Notes: a model not told the origin generated them from the letters alone. Positions 5,922-13,381 are shown, numbered from the stretch's first letter. The stretch: 14,582 nucleotides of DNA from Merdiplasma sp905207905 (GCA_902475025.1 CABRXX010000064.1:1-14582); one strand, 5' to 3'. Made by a program: numbers and translations.

Positions 5922-6686
5922 ATGATAGAATTTAAGAATGTTTCCAAGGTGTATAGCAACGGAGTGCGCGGGCTGGATCATGTGAATGTGACGATTCAGG
6001 ACGGAGAATTCGTTTCTGTGATCGGTTTGTCCGGGGCGGGAAAAAGTACTTTTCTGCGGTCCATCAACCGATTGATCGATGTGACGGAAGGGGAAGTGTG
6101 GGTGGATCAGACTTCTATTACAGGAGCAGACAAAAAGCAGCTGAGAAAGATTCGCTGCCACATTGGAATGATCTCTCAGAATTTTAACCTAGTAAAACGA
6201 AGCACAGTGCAGAAAAATGTGCTGTCAGGGAGACTGGGATATTATTCCACTTTCCGGAGTATTCTTGGGCTCTTTACAAAGGAAGATTATCAGCGGACAT
6301 TGGATGCTCTGGAGCGGGTGGGGCTGGCAGATAAGCTTCACTCCAGAAGCGATGAGCTTTCTGGAGGGCAGCAGCAGCGAGTCTCCATTGCCAGGGCTTT
6401 GGTGCAGCAGGCGGATATTATTCTGGCAGATGAGCCAGTGGCCTCTTTGGATCCGATCACTACTCAGAAAATTATGTCAGATCTGAAGCGAATCAATCAG
6501 GAGCTGAAGCAGACGGTTGTGGTGAATATCCATTCGGTGGAGCTTGCAAAACAGTTTTCCACCAGGATTCTTGCTTTTAAGAGCGGAAAGATCGTATTTG
6601 ACGGGCTTCCCTATGAGTTGACCGGAGAGGAGCTGCAGCGCATCTACGGGAGAAACATTCTGGAGGATCAGGAAAATGAAGATTAA
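5922..6686 (+). CDS. phnC: PhnC-type ATPase subunit of the ABC importer
   Basis: A 254-residue ABC ATPase with all motifs: Walker A GLSGAGKST at 35-43, Q-loop MISQNFNLV, signature LSGGQQQR at 146-153, Walker B ILADEPVASLD with D170/E171, and switch histidine H204 in NIHSVELA. The length and the MIEFKNVSKVYSNGVRGLDHVN opening are typical of PhnC. The start is placed at 5922, 25 nt after phnD; GGAG lies 10 nt upstream. A longer open frame overlapping the end of phnD (from 5844) is not used, because it would add residues foreign to the family. The last 11 nt overlap the following permease gene, so the subunits are translationally coupled. It is a cytoplasmic energy-coupling subunit for the two permeases downstream. 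Confidence 0.93.
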   Translation: MIEFKNVSKVYSNGVRGLDHVNVTIQDGEFVSVIGLSGAGKSTFLRSINRLIDVTEGEVWVDQTSITGADKKQLRKIRCHIGMISQNFNLVKRSTVQKNVLSGRLGYYSTFRSILGLFTKEDYQRTLDALERVGLADKLHSRSDELSGGQQQRVSIARALVQQADIILADEPVASLDPITTQKIMSDLKRINQELKQTVVVNIHSVELAKQFSTRILAFKSGKIVFDGLPYELTGEELQRIYGRNILEDQENED

Positions 6687-7455
6687 AGATACAGTTCACT
6701 ATGACTGGTACAAAAAGGTTCTCATTTTCCTGGTGATTTTGGTGGGAATTGTGGCCAGTGCAGTGGTGACAGAGGCGGATTTTCTGGAAGTGATGCAGAA
6801 CCGGAAGCAGATGTATCTGTTTCTGGAAAAGTTTATGAAGCCGGATTTTGCTTATATTCCCAAGATTATAGGGCCTATGGTGATGACGCTGAAAATGTCG
6901 GTCACAGGAACGGTGCTGGGCGTTCTTTTTGCAGTGCCCGTTGCATTTCTGGCCACGGAGGTGGTGACATCCAATAAAGTGGTGACCTTTGTTGTCCGAT
7001 TTATTCTGGATGTGGTAAGAACGATTCCCAATCTTCTGCTGGCAGCTTTGATGGTGGCCATTGTGGGGATTGGGGAATTTACCGGCGTGCTTACCATTGC
7101 CGTGTTTACTTTTGGACTGGTGTCCCAGCTGATCTATGAGTCCATAGAAACCATTGATTTTGGCCCAATAGAAGCAGCGCAGGCAGTAGGAGCCAATAAG
7201 ATCCAGACGGCGGTATGGGCAGTTTGGCCCCAGGTGATGAGCCAGATTGCAGGCTATACCTTTTACGCTCTGGAGATCAATGTGCGGGCTTCTACAGTAC
7301 TTGGGTATGTGGGAGCGGGAGGAATTGGGGTTATGCTTAATTCTTCCCTGGCTCTTTTACAGTATGGACGGGTTTCCATTATCATTCTGGTTATTCTGGC
7401 GGTAGTTGCGGTGGTAGATTTTGTCAGTGAGACCATCAGGAGGAAATTAAGATGA
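6676..7455 (+). CDS. phnE: PhnE-type permease subunit 1
   Basis: A 259-residue membrane protein with about five or six hydrophobic segments, the first at VLIFLVILVGIVASAVV. The cytoplasmic coupling (EAA) loop is visible as EAAQAVGANKIQTAVWAVWPQV, followed by the family sequence NVRASTVLGYVGAGGIG. It starts inside the end of phnC (11-nt overlap) and its TGA overlaps the ATG of the next permease. A pair of different PhnE proteins forming a heterodimer is common in Firmicute phosphonate-type importers, and this is the first of the pair. The substrate is undefined, as for the binding protein. Confidence 0.92.
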   Translation: MKIKDTVHYDWYKKVLIFLVILVGIVASAVVTEADFLEVMQNRKQMYLFLEKFMKPDFAYIPKIIGPMVMTLKMSVTGTVLGVLFAVPVAFLATEVVTSNKVVTFVVRFILDVVRTIPNLLLAALMVAIVGIGEFTGVLTIAVFTFGLVSQLIYESIETIDFGPIEAAQAVGANKIQTAVWAVWPQVMSQIAGYTFYALEINVRASTVLGYVGAGGIGVMLNSSLALLQYGRVSIIILVILAVVAVVDFVSETIRRKLR

Positions 7456-8234
7456 CACGATCAAAAGGAAGTATGAAACGGATCCTGGTGGGAGCTCTGA
7501 CGGTGGCAATTATCATCTACTGTGCAGCCGGAATCGACTATTCGGGAGCAGCCTCCTTTTCACCGAAGCTGGCGCTGGATGTATTCCAGGGACTGTTAAA
7601 GCCGGAGTGGGGATATCTTTATGACGGCAGCGGGGAAGATCTCATAAGCCTTCTGCTGCTTACCATCGGCATTGCTTTTCTGGGAACTGTCATTGCCACA
7701 GTGTTTGCTATTCCCCTGGCGCTGGTTTCCGCAGCCAATCTCTGGAAGGGCCATACGCTGGTTCCCAGAATCGGAAAGCTGGTGTGCAACGTGCTCCGTG
7801 CTTTTCCGGAGCTGGTATATGCCATTATCTTTGTTAAGATTGTAGGGCCGGGGCCTTTTGCAGGCGTAATGGCTATCGGCGTCCATCAGATTGGTATGCT
7901 GGGGAAACTTTACACGGAGGAGATGGAGGCTATGGATGAGGGTCCTGTGGAAGCCATGATGGCTGTGGGAGCCAATTTCTGGCAGACTCTATTTTTTGCC
8001 AGAGCGCCTCAGCTGATGCCGATCTATACTACCCTGTCTCTGAATCATTTTGAGATTGCTGTTCGAAGCGCTTCCACCCTGGGACTGGTGGGAGCAGGAG
8101 GAATCGGAGCGCCTCTGATTTTTGCCATTCAGGCCAGAGGCTGGGCAAAGGTGAGCATTATCCTGCTGGGTGTGATCGTCACAGTATTCCTGATTGATAT
8201 GCTGGCAGGCGTAATACGGAAAAAGCTCAGGTAG
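7452..8234 (+). CDS. phnE: PhnE-type permease subunit 2
   Basis: A 260-residue membrane permease related to the preceding one and overlapping it by ATGA. The first hydrophobic segment is ILVGALTVAIIIYCAAGI, and a large one follows at LISLLLLTIGIAFLGTVIATVFAIPLALV. The EAA loop is EAMMAVGANFWQTLFFARAPQL, followed by VRSASTLGLVGAGGIGAPL, closely parallel to the partner. The two probably form a heterodimeric channel. About 50 nt separate its stop from the phosphoesterase gene. No terminator is visible there, so the phosphoesterase is likely in the same transcript. Confidence 0.92.
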   Translation: MTRSKGSMKRILVGALTVAIIIYCAAGIDYSGAASFSPKLALDVFQGLLKPEWGYLYDGSGEDLISLLLLTIGIAFLGTVIATVFAIPLALVSAANLWKGHTLVPRIGKLVCNVLRAFPELVYAIIFVKIVGPGPFAGVMAIGVHQIGMLGKLYTEEMEAMDEGPVEAMMAVGANFWQTLFFARAPQLMPIYTTLSLNHFEIAVRSASTLGLVGAGGIGAPLIFAIQARGWAKVSIILLGVIVTVFLIDMLAGVIRKKLR

Positions 8235-8285
8235 TCGATAAGAAAAGGAATTCAAATATTCAAAAAACATGGGAGAGAGGACTTC

Positions 8286-9089
8286 ATGAAAATCTTACAT
8301 ATTTCCGATGTGCATTTTTGTATTTCCTATCGCAGCCCTCAAAATCCTTATGAGACAATGCTGGAAAAGATGACCAATCCCAGAAAACATCTGGAGACCT
8401 GTCTGAAAAAAGCGCTGGAGAATCACCAGCCGGATCTGCTGGTGATTACCGGAGATCTGTCTGATGAAGGTACGGCAAAAGATTACCGGCAGCTGCGGCA
8501 GATCATCTGCAATCTTGTGGGAGAAAAACAGCCGGTTCTTATTACTCCGGGGAATCATGACCGAAAGGATCAGTTAAGAGAAGGGTGGCTTTTGGAGCCC
8601 CCCTCTTTTGAACCATGGAACAGCGTTTATGAAACAGAAGACACTCTGGTGATTTCCCTGGACAGCAGCAGGAATGGGGATCCGGATGGACGGATTGATG
8701 AACAGCAGGTGCAGTGGCTGAAGGACGCAGCATCCGGGAAAGAAGGAAAACAGATCATCCTTATGACCCATCATCATTTGGATCCCAAACAGGCGGAGAT
8801 TCCGCCGGCAAAAACCATTCCTTTTTTTGAAAAGGTTCTGGAGCAGATTGCTCCGGTCTGCATTCTCACCGGGCATACCCATTATCCTGCACAGGGCGGG
8901 ATCGGAGAAATACCCTATTATACCGCTCCGGGCATGGCTTTTGTGGGAATCTCCCAGAAAGACGGAACCCTTCGGTTTGAGGAAAGATGGGGATACAGCT
9001 GGTATTGCATTGAAAACGGACTGGTAAAAGAAGCGGTCTGGCACACCTTTACAGAAGGGAAAGTGATCCACACTTTTCGGTGGGAATAG
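8286..9089 (+). CDS. Calcineurin-like metallophosphoesterase (CpdA-like fold)
   Basis: A 267-residue protein with the complete metallophosphoesterase motif set: D8 and H10 in SDVHF, G56-D57 in ITGDLSDEG, GNHD at 89-92, the histidine run THHH (161-164), and GHTH at 196-199. These bind a two-metal centre (often Mn or Fe) and hydrolyse phosphomono- or diesters. There is no signal peptide, so it is cytoplasmic. The layout is like CpdA-type cyclic-nucleotide phosphodiesterases, but the substrate cannot be deduced. A GGGAGAGAGGA site precedes ATG. It follows the importer genes by about 50 nt without a terminator, which suggests that it acts on the imported compound or on a product of it (inference). 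The longest intergenic region of the window follows. Confidence 0.9.
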   Translation: MKILHISDVHFCISYRSPQNPYETMLEKMTNPRKHLETCLKKALENHQPDLLVITGDLSDEGTAKDYRQLRQIICNLVGEKQPVLITPGNHDRKDQLREGWLLEPPSFEPWNSVYETEDTLVISLDSSRNGDPDGRIDEQQVQWLKDAASGKEGKQIILMTHHHLDPKQAEIPPAKTIPFFEKVLEQIAPVCILTGHTHYPAQGGIGEIPYYTAPGMAFVGISQKDGTLRFEERWGYSWYCIENGLVKEAVWHTFTEGKVIHTFRWE

Positions 9090-9198
9090 ACGGATAGAAT
9101 GCAGAAAAGCAGAGAAAACCTGGTTTCAGGATACGGATTAAAAAATATCCGGAAAATTTAGGGATATCTGGAAAAGAAAGATGCCCGAAATGAGGAGT

Positions 9199-9222
9199 GC
9201 CCCGACAGCAAGCTGCCGGGGC
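9199..9222. terminator. Weak terminator-like hairpin after the phosphoesterase gene
   Basis: GCCCCG (9199-9204) and CGGGGC (9217-9222) close a stem that continues inside as CAG/CTG, with one A-C mismatch and a CAAG loop. The bases that follow, TATTATG, are not a good T-run, so termination may be partial. The position, about 110 nt after the operon's last stop, is right for a terminator. Confidence 0.45.
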
Positions 9223-9247
9223 TATTATGAAAAAATTTATCAATATG

Positions 9248-9266
9248 TGTAATGGAATCCATTACA
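9248..9266. promoter_or_regulatory. 19-bp perfect palindrome, possible operator
   Basis: TGTAATGGA and TCCATTACA are exact complements around a central A. With one unpaired base at the centre and no T-run, it looks more like a dimeric protein site than an RNA hairpin. It lies about 80 nt upstream of the AT-rich promoter-like part. A second inverted repeat, TTGAGAA-TTCC-TTCTCAA, follows at 9275-9292. Confidence 0.4.
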
Positions 9267-9328
9267 ACATAATTTTGAGAATTCCTTCTCAAGAACTGTT
9301 TTAACAATACCATGTAAATGTGAATAAA

Positions 9329-9356
9329 TTGTGAACAAACGGTAAAAATATAATAA
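9329..9356 (+). promoter_or_regulatory. Possible promoter in the AT-rich part upstream of deoB
   Basis: TTGTGA (9329-9334) with TAATAA (9351-9356) at 16 nt. A perfect TATAAT at 9349-9354 overlaps but is only 14 nt from the same -35. The A/T richness around it supports a promoter, but the exact boxes are unsure. If used, the deoB leader would be over 300 nt long. Confidence 0.35.
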
Positions 9357-9416
9357 AATAAACAAAACAGAAGAGAAAAATAGAAGATTGTTGGTAAAAA
9401 TGACATGATTTGAAAG

Positions 9417-9471
9417 GAGCTGCGCCGAAAACAAGGACTGATTAAACAGTTGCTGTATTTTGGCGCGGCTC
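9417..9471 (+). other. Hairpin 1 of the deoB upstream region
   Basis: GAGCTGCGCCGAAAA (9417-9431) pairs with TTTTGGCGCGGCTC (9458-9471), with one G-U pair and one bulged G. The 26-nt loop holds a smaller ACTG/CAGT pair. No T-run follows, so it is not a normal terminator. It is probably a structured leader or small RNA element. Confidence 0.6.
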
Positions 9472-9513
9472 TTCGATTATCTGTGAGCAGCGTTTCCAGG
9501 TAAGGTGCGTGTT

Positions 9514-9544
9514 CTACTTTGGATACTGACGCTATCCAAAGTAG
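9514..9544 (+). other. Hairpin 2 of the deoB upstream region
   Basis: CTACTTTGGATA (9514-9525) and TATCCAAAGTAG (9533-9544) form a perfect 12-bp stem with a 7-nt loop. It ends just before AGGAGAAG and the first tiny frame at 9552. Its GGATA/TATCC core recurs at 9627-9637, which makes alternative pairing possible. Confidence 0.7.
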
Positions 9545-9630
9545 GAGAAGTATGATAGAATATGAAGCAGAAAGAAGGCAATAGATGGAATTGGCCGGAG
9601 GCAGCGATGGCTTTGATTTTAGGAAAGGAT

Positions 9631-9675
9631 AGTATCCGTGTACAAGAGGCGTATTGCCCCCTGTACACGGATGCT
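9631..9675 (+). other. Hairpin 3, directly upstream of the deoB ribosome binding site
   Basis: AGTATCCGTGTACA (9631-9644) pairs with TGTACACGGATGCT (9662-9675): 14 pairs, one of them G-U, with a 17-nt loop. No T-run follows. It ends 15 nt before the AAAGGAG site of deoB (9691-9697), so it would form near the 5' side of the ribosome footprint and could affect translation or mRNA stability. Confidence 0.7.
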
Positions 9676-9703
9676 AGAAACAATCACAGAAAAGGAGAAC
9701 AGT

Positions 9704-10879
9704 ATGAGTATTAAACGAGCATTTGTAATTGTATTGGACAGCTATGGGATCGGATATCTTCCGGATGCAGAAAAGTTTGGGGATGTGGGAGCGAATACAC
9801 TGGCTTCTATTGTAAAATCCGAGAAGTATGATACGCCCAATATGAAAAAAATGGGACTTTTTAATATTGACGGGGTTACCTGCCAGGAGGGTGTGGACGC
9901 CCCCATTGCTTCCTACGGACGGATGCGGGAAGCATCCATGGGAAAGGATACCACCATCGGCCACTGGGAGATTGCAGGCATGATCTCTCCCAACCCGCTT
10001 CCCACTTACCCGAATGGTTTTCCCGAGGAAGTGCTGAAAGAATTTTCAGAAAAGACAGGCAGGGGTGTACTCTGTAATCGGCCTTATTCCGGCACGGATG
10101 TGATCCGGGATTACGGAGAAGAGCATATGAAGAGCGGAGATCTGATCGTGTACACCTCAGCGGATTCGGTATTTCAGATCGCAGCCCATGAGGAGGTGGT
10201 TCCTCTGGAGGAGCTGTACCGGTATTGCCGGATTGCAAGAGAGATCCTGCAGGGAGAACACGGAGTAGGCCGGGTGATCGCAAGACCCTTTGTGGGTACC
10301 TGCGCAGCTGATTTCTCCAGAACAAGAAACCGCCACGACTTTTCTCTGGTGCCGCCCAAAAAGACCATGCTGGTCAGTTTGCAGGAGCAGGGCCTGGACA
10401 CGTATGGTGTGGGAAAGATCTACGATATCTTTGCCGGCCAGGGAGTGGAGCATACGGTATCCATTTCCAGCAATGAGGACGGAATGGAAAAGACCTTCGA
10501 TTATATGGAGGAAGACTTCCATGGTCTCTGCTTTGTGAATCTGGTGGATTTTGATATGCTTTATGGTCACAGAAATGACATCGACGGATATGCCAATGCG
10601 GCTACGGTATTTGACCGGCAGCTGGGAACTTTTATGGAGAAAATGAAAGAGGACGATGTGCTGATTATCACAGCAGATCACGGCTGCGATCCGGGATTTA
10701 AGGGAACGGATCATTCCAGAGAGTATACGCCTATGCTGATCTACGGAAGCCAGGTAAAACCGGGAGTTTCCATTGGAACAAGGAATACCTTTGCAGATAT
10801 CGCAGCCACGGTGCTGGAGATGCTGGGAGTTGAGGAACGTCTGGATGGAACCAGCTACTGGCAGCAGGTCAGAAAGTAA
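9704..10879 (+). CDS. deoB: Phosphopentomutase
   Basis: A 391-residue member of the alkaline phosphatase superfamily that interconverts ribose-1-phosphate or deoxyribose-1-phosphate with the 5-phosphate, linking nucleoside salvage to central metabolism. By the order and spacing of motifs known from Bacillus phosphopentomutase, the metal ligands are D12 (VLDSYG), D284 and H289 (DFDMLYGHRND), D325/H326 (TADHG) and H337 (GTDHSREYTP). The phosphorylated threonine is T83 in GKDTTIGHWE. All are present and the length is normal, so the enzyme should be active; the family uses Mn2+. ATG at 9704 follows AAAGGAG by 6 nt. The upstream in-frame extension runs through a hairpin and has no such site. No nucleoside phosphorylase or deoC is adjacent. 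The next gene, a pyrophosphatase, starts 25 nt later and is probably co-transcribed. Confidence 0.95.
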   Translation: MSIKRAFVIVLDSYGIGYLPDAEKFGDVGANTLASIVKSEKYDTPNMKKMGLFNIDGVTCQEGVDAPIASYGRMREASMGKDTTIGHWEIAGMISPNPLPTYPNGFPEEVLKEFSEKTGRGVLCNRPYSGTDVIRDYGEEHMKSGDLIVYTSADSVFQIAAHEEVVPLEELYRYCRIAREILQGEHGVGRVIARPFVGTCAADFSRTRNRHDFSLVPPKKTMLVSLQEQGLDTYGVGKIYDIFAGQGVEHTVSISSNEDGMEKTFDYMEEDFHGLCFVNLVDFDMLYGHRNDIDGYANAATVFDRQLGTFMEKMKEDDVLIITADHGCDPGFKGTDHSREYTPMLIYGSQVKPGVSIGTRNTFADIAATVLEMLGVEERLDGTSYWQQVRK

Positions 10880-10904
10880 AAAACGGATATTTTGGGGAGG
10901 GAAT

Positions 10905-12608
10905 ATGACAATCGATAAAATGGAAGCTGGGGCAGGAACCCGGGAAGGAAAATTAAAAAGAACGGTCTGTGTGGTGGGGCATAAAAATCCGGATACCGAT
11001 TCAATCTGTTCTGCAATTTCCTATGCCTATTTAAAAAATCAGACAGAGGATGGAAATCACTATGTGGCGGCAAGAGCCGGGCAGGTGTCGGCAGAGACTC
11101 AGTATGTGCTGGATTATTTTAAAGTAAAGCAACCGCTGTATCTGGATAATATCGGAACCAGGGTAAAGGATATGGAGATCCGCCAGGTGCCTGGCGTGCG
11201 CAGCAATATTTCCATTAAGAATGCCTGGACTCTGATGCGGGGGCAGAACGTGTTTACGCTGCCTATCACAGATAATGAGAATCAGCTTCACGGCCTGATC
11301 ACCATTAATGATATTGCCAAATCCTATATGGAGGAGTATGACAGCGCTATTGTGTCTGTGGCAAAAACACCTTATAAAAATATCCTGGAGACTTTGGATG
11401 CCCAGATGATTGTGGGGGATGAGAACGGGTATTTTGACAAGGGAAAGGTTGTGATCGCAGCAGCCAATCCGGATGTGATGGAAAATTATATTGACGAGCA
11501 TGACATGGTGGTGCTGGGAAACCGCTATGAATCTCAGCTTTGTGCCATTGAGATGAGCGCCGGATGTATTGTGGTGTGTCTGGGAGCGCCTGTTTCCAGA
11601 ACGATCCAGCGGCTGGCCAGGGATCGGAACTGTACGGTGATCGTGACGCCGCTGGATACCTATGCGGTGGCCCGTCTGATCAACCAGAGCATGACGGTGG
11701 ATTTTTTTATGAAGAAAGAGAATCTGATCACCTTCCGGCTCAATGACTATACGGATGAGATTAAGGAAATCATGTCCAGCAAACGGTATCGAGACTTCCC
11801 CATTTTAGATAAGAATGGAGGGTATATCGGTATGATCTCCCGTCGGAACCTGCTGGGAGTGCGCAAGCGCGCGGTGATTTTGGTGGATCACAATGAGATC
11901 ACTCAGGCAGTGGATAATGTGCAGGATGCAGAGATTTTGGAGATCATTGATCATCACCGTCTGGGCTCTTTGGAGACTATCGCTCCAGTGTATTTTAGAA
12001 ATCAGCCGGTGGGTTGTACGGCTACGATTATTTATCAGCTGTATCAGGAGCGGCAGGCAGAGATACCAAGGCACATTGCGGGATTGCTCTGTGCGGCGAT
12101 TCTTTCAGACACCCTGATTTTTCGCTCTCCTACCTGTACCTATGCGGATCGGGCGGCAGCGGAGGCGTTGTCTAAGATTGCAGGGATCAAGTGCCAGGAG
12201 TTTGCCAAGGAGATGTTTGCCGCAGGCAGCGACCTGAAGAACAAGACTCCGGAGGAGATCTTCTACCAGGATTTCAAAAAATTTGAGTTTGGGGATAAAA
12301 AGCTGGGAATCGGGCAGATTACTTCTATGAGCCAGAAGGAGCTGGATGACATCAAACAGCGCATGGTGCCTTTCCTGCAGAAAGCATACAAAGAACACGG
12401 GCTGGATACCATGATCTTTATGCTTACCAATATCATGGAGGAATCCACAGAGATGCTGTGCCATGGGGAGAATGCCAGTGAGCTGGTGGAAGCGGCGTTT
12501 CCGGTGAAAGTGGTGAATAATGCAGCTATCGTTCCGGCTGTGGTATCCAGAAAGAAGCAGGTAGTTCCGGCTTTGATGGCTGCCTTAAACCGCAGCAGCG
12601 AGGTATAG
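10905..12608 (+). CDS. Manganese-dependent inorganic pyrophosphatase with CBS-DRTGG-CBS regulatory insert
   Basis: A 567-residue family II (DHH) pyrophosphatase that hydrolyses PPi to phosphate. The first catalytic motif is GHKNPDTDS (H26, D30, D32); the DHH triad is D349-H350-H351. Between them lie a first CBS part (about 85-145), a DRTGG part (about 158-262) and a second CBS part (about 268-320). The C-terminal DHHA2 domain covers about 450-560. Characterised clostridial and Moorella relatives of this build are controlled by adenine nucleotides through the CBS pair, and those with DRTGG also by diadenosine polyphosphates; the same control is inferred here. ATG 10905 follows GGGGAGGG; a second Met at codon 6 is possible. 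The gene lies between deoB and a flavin reductase gene, with 25 nt and 2 nt gaps, suggesting one transcript. Confidence 0.94.
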   Translation: MTIDKMEAGAGTREGKLKRTVCVVGHKNPDTDSICSAISYAYLKNQTEDGNHYVAARAGQVSAETQYVLDYFKVKQPLYLDNIGTRVKDMEIRQVPGVRSNISIKNAWTLMRGQNVFTLPITDNENQLHGLITINDIAKSYMEEYDSAIVSVAKTPYKNILETLDAQMIVGDENGYFDKGKVVIAAANPDVMENYIDEHDMVVLGNRYESQLCAIEMSAGCIVVCLGAPVSRTIQRLARDRNCTVIVTPLDTYAVARLINQSMTVDFFMKKENLITFRLNDYTDEIKEIMSSKRYRDFPILDKNGGYIGMISRRNLLGVRKRAVILVDHNEITQAVDNVQDAEILEIIDHHRLGSLETIAPVYFRNQPVGCTATIIYQLYQERQAEIPRHIAGLLCAAILSDTLIFRSPTCTYADRAAAEALSKIAGIKCQEFAKEMFAAGSDLKNKTPEEIFYQDFKKFEFGDKKLGIGQITSMSQKELDDIKQRMVPFLQKAYKEHGLDTMIFMLTNIMEESTEMLCHGENASELVEAAFPVKVVNNAAIVPAVVSRKKQVVPALMAALNRSSEV

Positions 12609-12610
12609 AT

Positions 12611-13342
12611 ATGAAAAAGAAGGAAGAAGCCATGAAGTCCGGAAAGCGGACAGGGAAGGGTACAGAAGATGCGAAAAGGCCTGGGAATCAGGTGCGAAAG
12701 GGTGTGGAAGGAACCCGAAAGCCCGGGAGCCGGGAAGGAAACCGGCAAAAAGAGACTTCGGGAACCGGAAGCCGGGAACGGCAGGTCTGGCGGGGCGGAA
12801 ATATGCTCTATCCGGTGCCGCCGGTGCTTGTGAGCTGCCAGAGGCCGGGAGAAAAACCGAATATCATCACCGTAGCCTGGGCAGGCACGGTCTGCAGTTC
12901 TCCGGCCATGCTCTCCGTTTCCATCCGTCCGGAGCGGTATTCCTACGATATTATCCGGGAGACCGGAGAATTTGTGGTGAATCTTCCTACCAGGAAGCTG
13001 GTCCAGGCAGTGGATTACTGTGGAGTAAAGTCTGGCAGAGAGGTGGATAAGTTTGCACAGATGGGGTTGACGGCGGGGATATCTTCTGAAATTTCGGCGC
13101 CCTTTATCGCAGAGAGCCCTGTAAATCTGGAATGCCAGGTAATCCAGGTGCTGGAGCTTGGGTCTCATCATATGTTTTTGGCCAATGTGGCGGCGGTGGA
13201 TGTGGATCCTGGGTATCTGGATGAAAAAGGAAAGCTGGATTTAAACAAAGCAGAGCTGATCACCTATTCCCATGGGGAATATTTTGCATTAGGAAAAGCC
13301 CTCGGCACCTTTGGCTATAGTGTAAAAAAGCGAAAATATTAA
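12611..13342 (+). CDS. Flavin reductase family protein with a low-complexity basic N-terminal extension
   Basis: A 243-residue protein. From about residue 64 it is an FMN-binding split-barrel protein of the flavin reductase family (NMLYPVPPVLVSC, then GEFVVNLPT, and HGEYFALGKALGTFGYSV at the end). Such proteins bind FMN and usually reduce free flavin with NAD(P)H, but many family members have no proven reaction. The first 64 residues are unlike the family: K/R/G/E-rich, without hydrophobic stretches, with imperfect repeats such as GTRKPGSREG and GTGSRER. The DNA there is purine-rich, with repeated GGAACC-GAAGCCGGGAA-type units (about 12710-12738 and 12761-12780). GAGG lies 7 nt before ATG 12611, so the long form is likely made. 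A shorter start at 12803 fits the usual family length better but has a weaker site. The gene begins 2 nt after the pyrophosphatase stop. Confidence 0.85.
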   Translation: MKKKEEAMKSGKRTGKGTEDAKRPGNQVRKGVEGTRKPGSREGNRQKETSGTGSRERQVWRGGNMLYPVPPVLVSCQRPGEKPNIITVAWAGTVCSSPAMLSVSIRPERYSYDIIRETGEFVVNLPTRKLVQAVDYCGVKSGREVDKFAQMGLTAGISSEISAPFIAESPVNLECQVIQVLELGSHHMFLANVAAVDVDPGYLDEKGKLDLNKAELITYSHGEYFALGKALGTFGYSVKKRKY

Positions 13343-13348
13343 TTTTTA

Positions 13349-13376
13349 TTTACAAAAATCTGAAATGTGATATAAT
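13349..13376 (+). promoter_or_regulatory. Sigma-A promoter of murA
   Basis: TTTACA (13349-13354) and a perfect TATAAT (13371-13376) are 16 nt apart, and the -10 is extended (TGATATAAT). Transcription would begin near 13383, giving a leader of about 97 nt before murA. It begins 7 nt after the stop of the flavin reductase gene, so murA is a separate unit. Confidence 0.82.
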
Positions 13377-13381
13377 TAAAT

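Larger units (their letters stand above)
9090..9703. other. Long intergenic region (614 nt) with no convincing gene but many inverted repeats
   Basis: No protein-like open frame is seen on either strand. From left to right it holds a GC-rich hairpin (9199-9222), two palindromes (9248-9266 and 9275-9292), an AT-rich promoter-like part (about 9300-9400), and three strong hairpins (9417-9471, 9514-9544, 9631-9675). The last of these ends about 15 nt before the deoB ribosome binding site. Two tiny frames (9552-9584 and 9585-9632) abut one another. No match to a purine, T-box, c-di-GMP or THF riboswitch was recognised. Confidence 0.6.

Noticed and set aside
9301..9340. Rex-type operator (TTGTGAAC, TTTTAACAA)
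   Set aside because: Only separate half-sites at the wrong spacing and no full inverted repeat.
9362..9700. 6S RNA or a known riboswitch class upstream of deoB
   Set aside because: The ends do not pair as in 6S RNA, and no conserved core of purine, THF, c-di-GMP or T-box elements could be found by eye.
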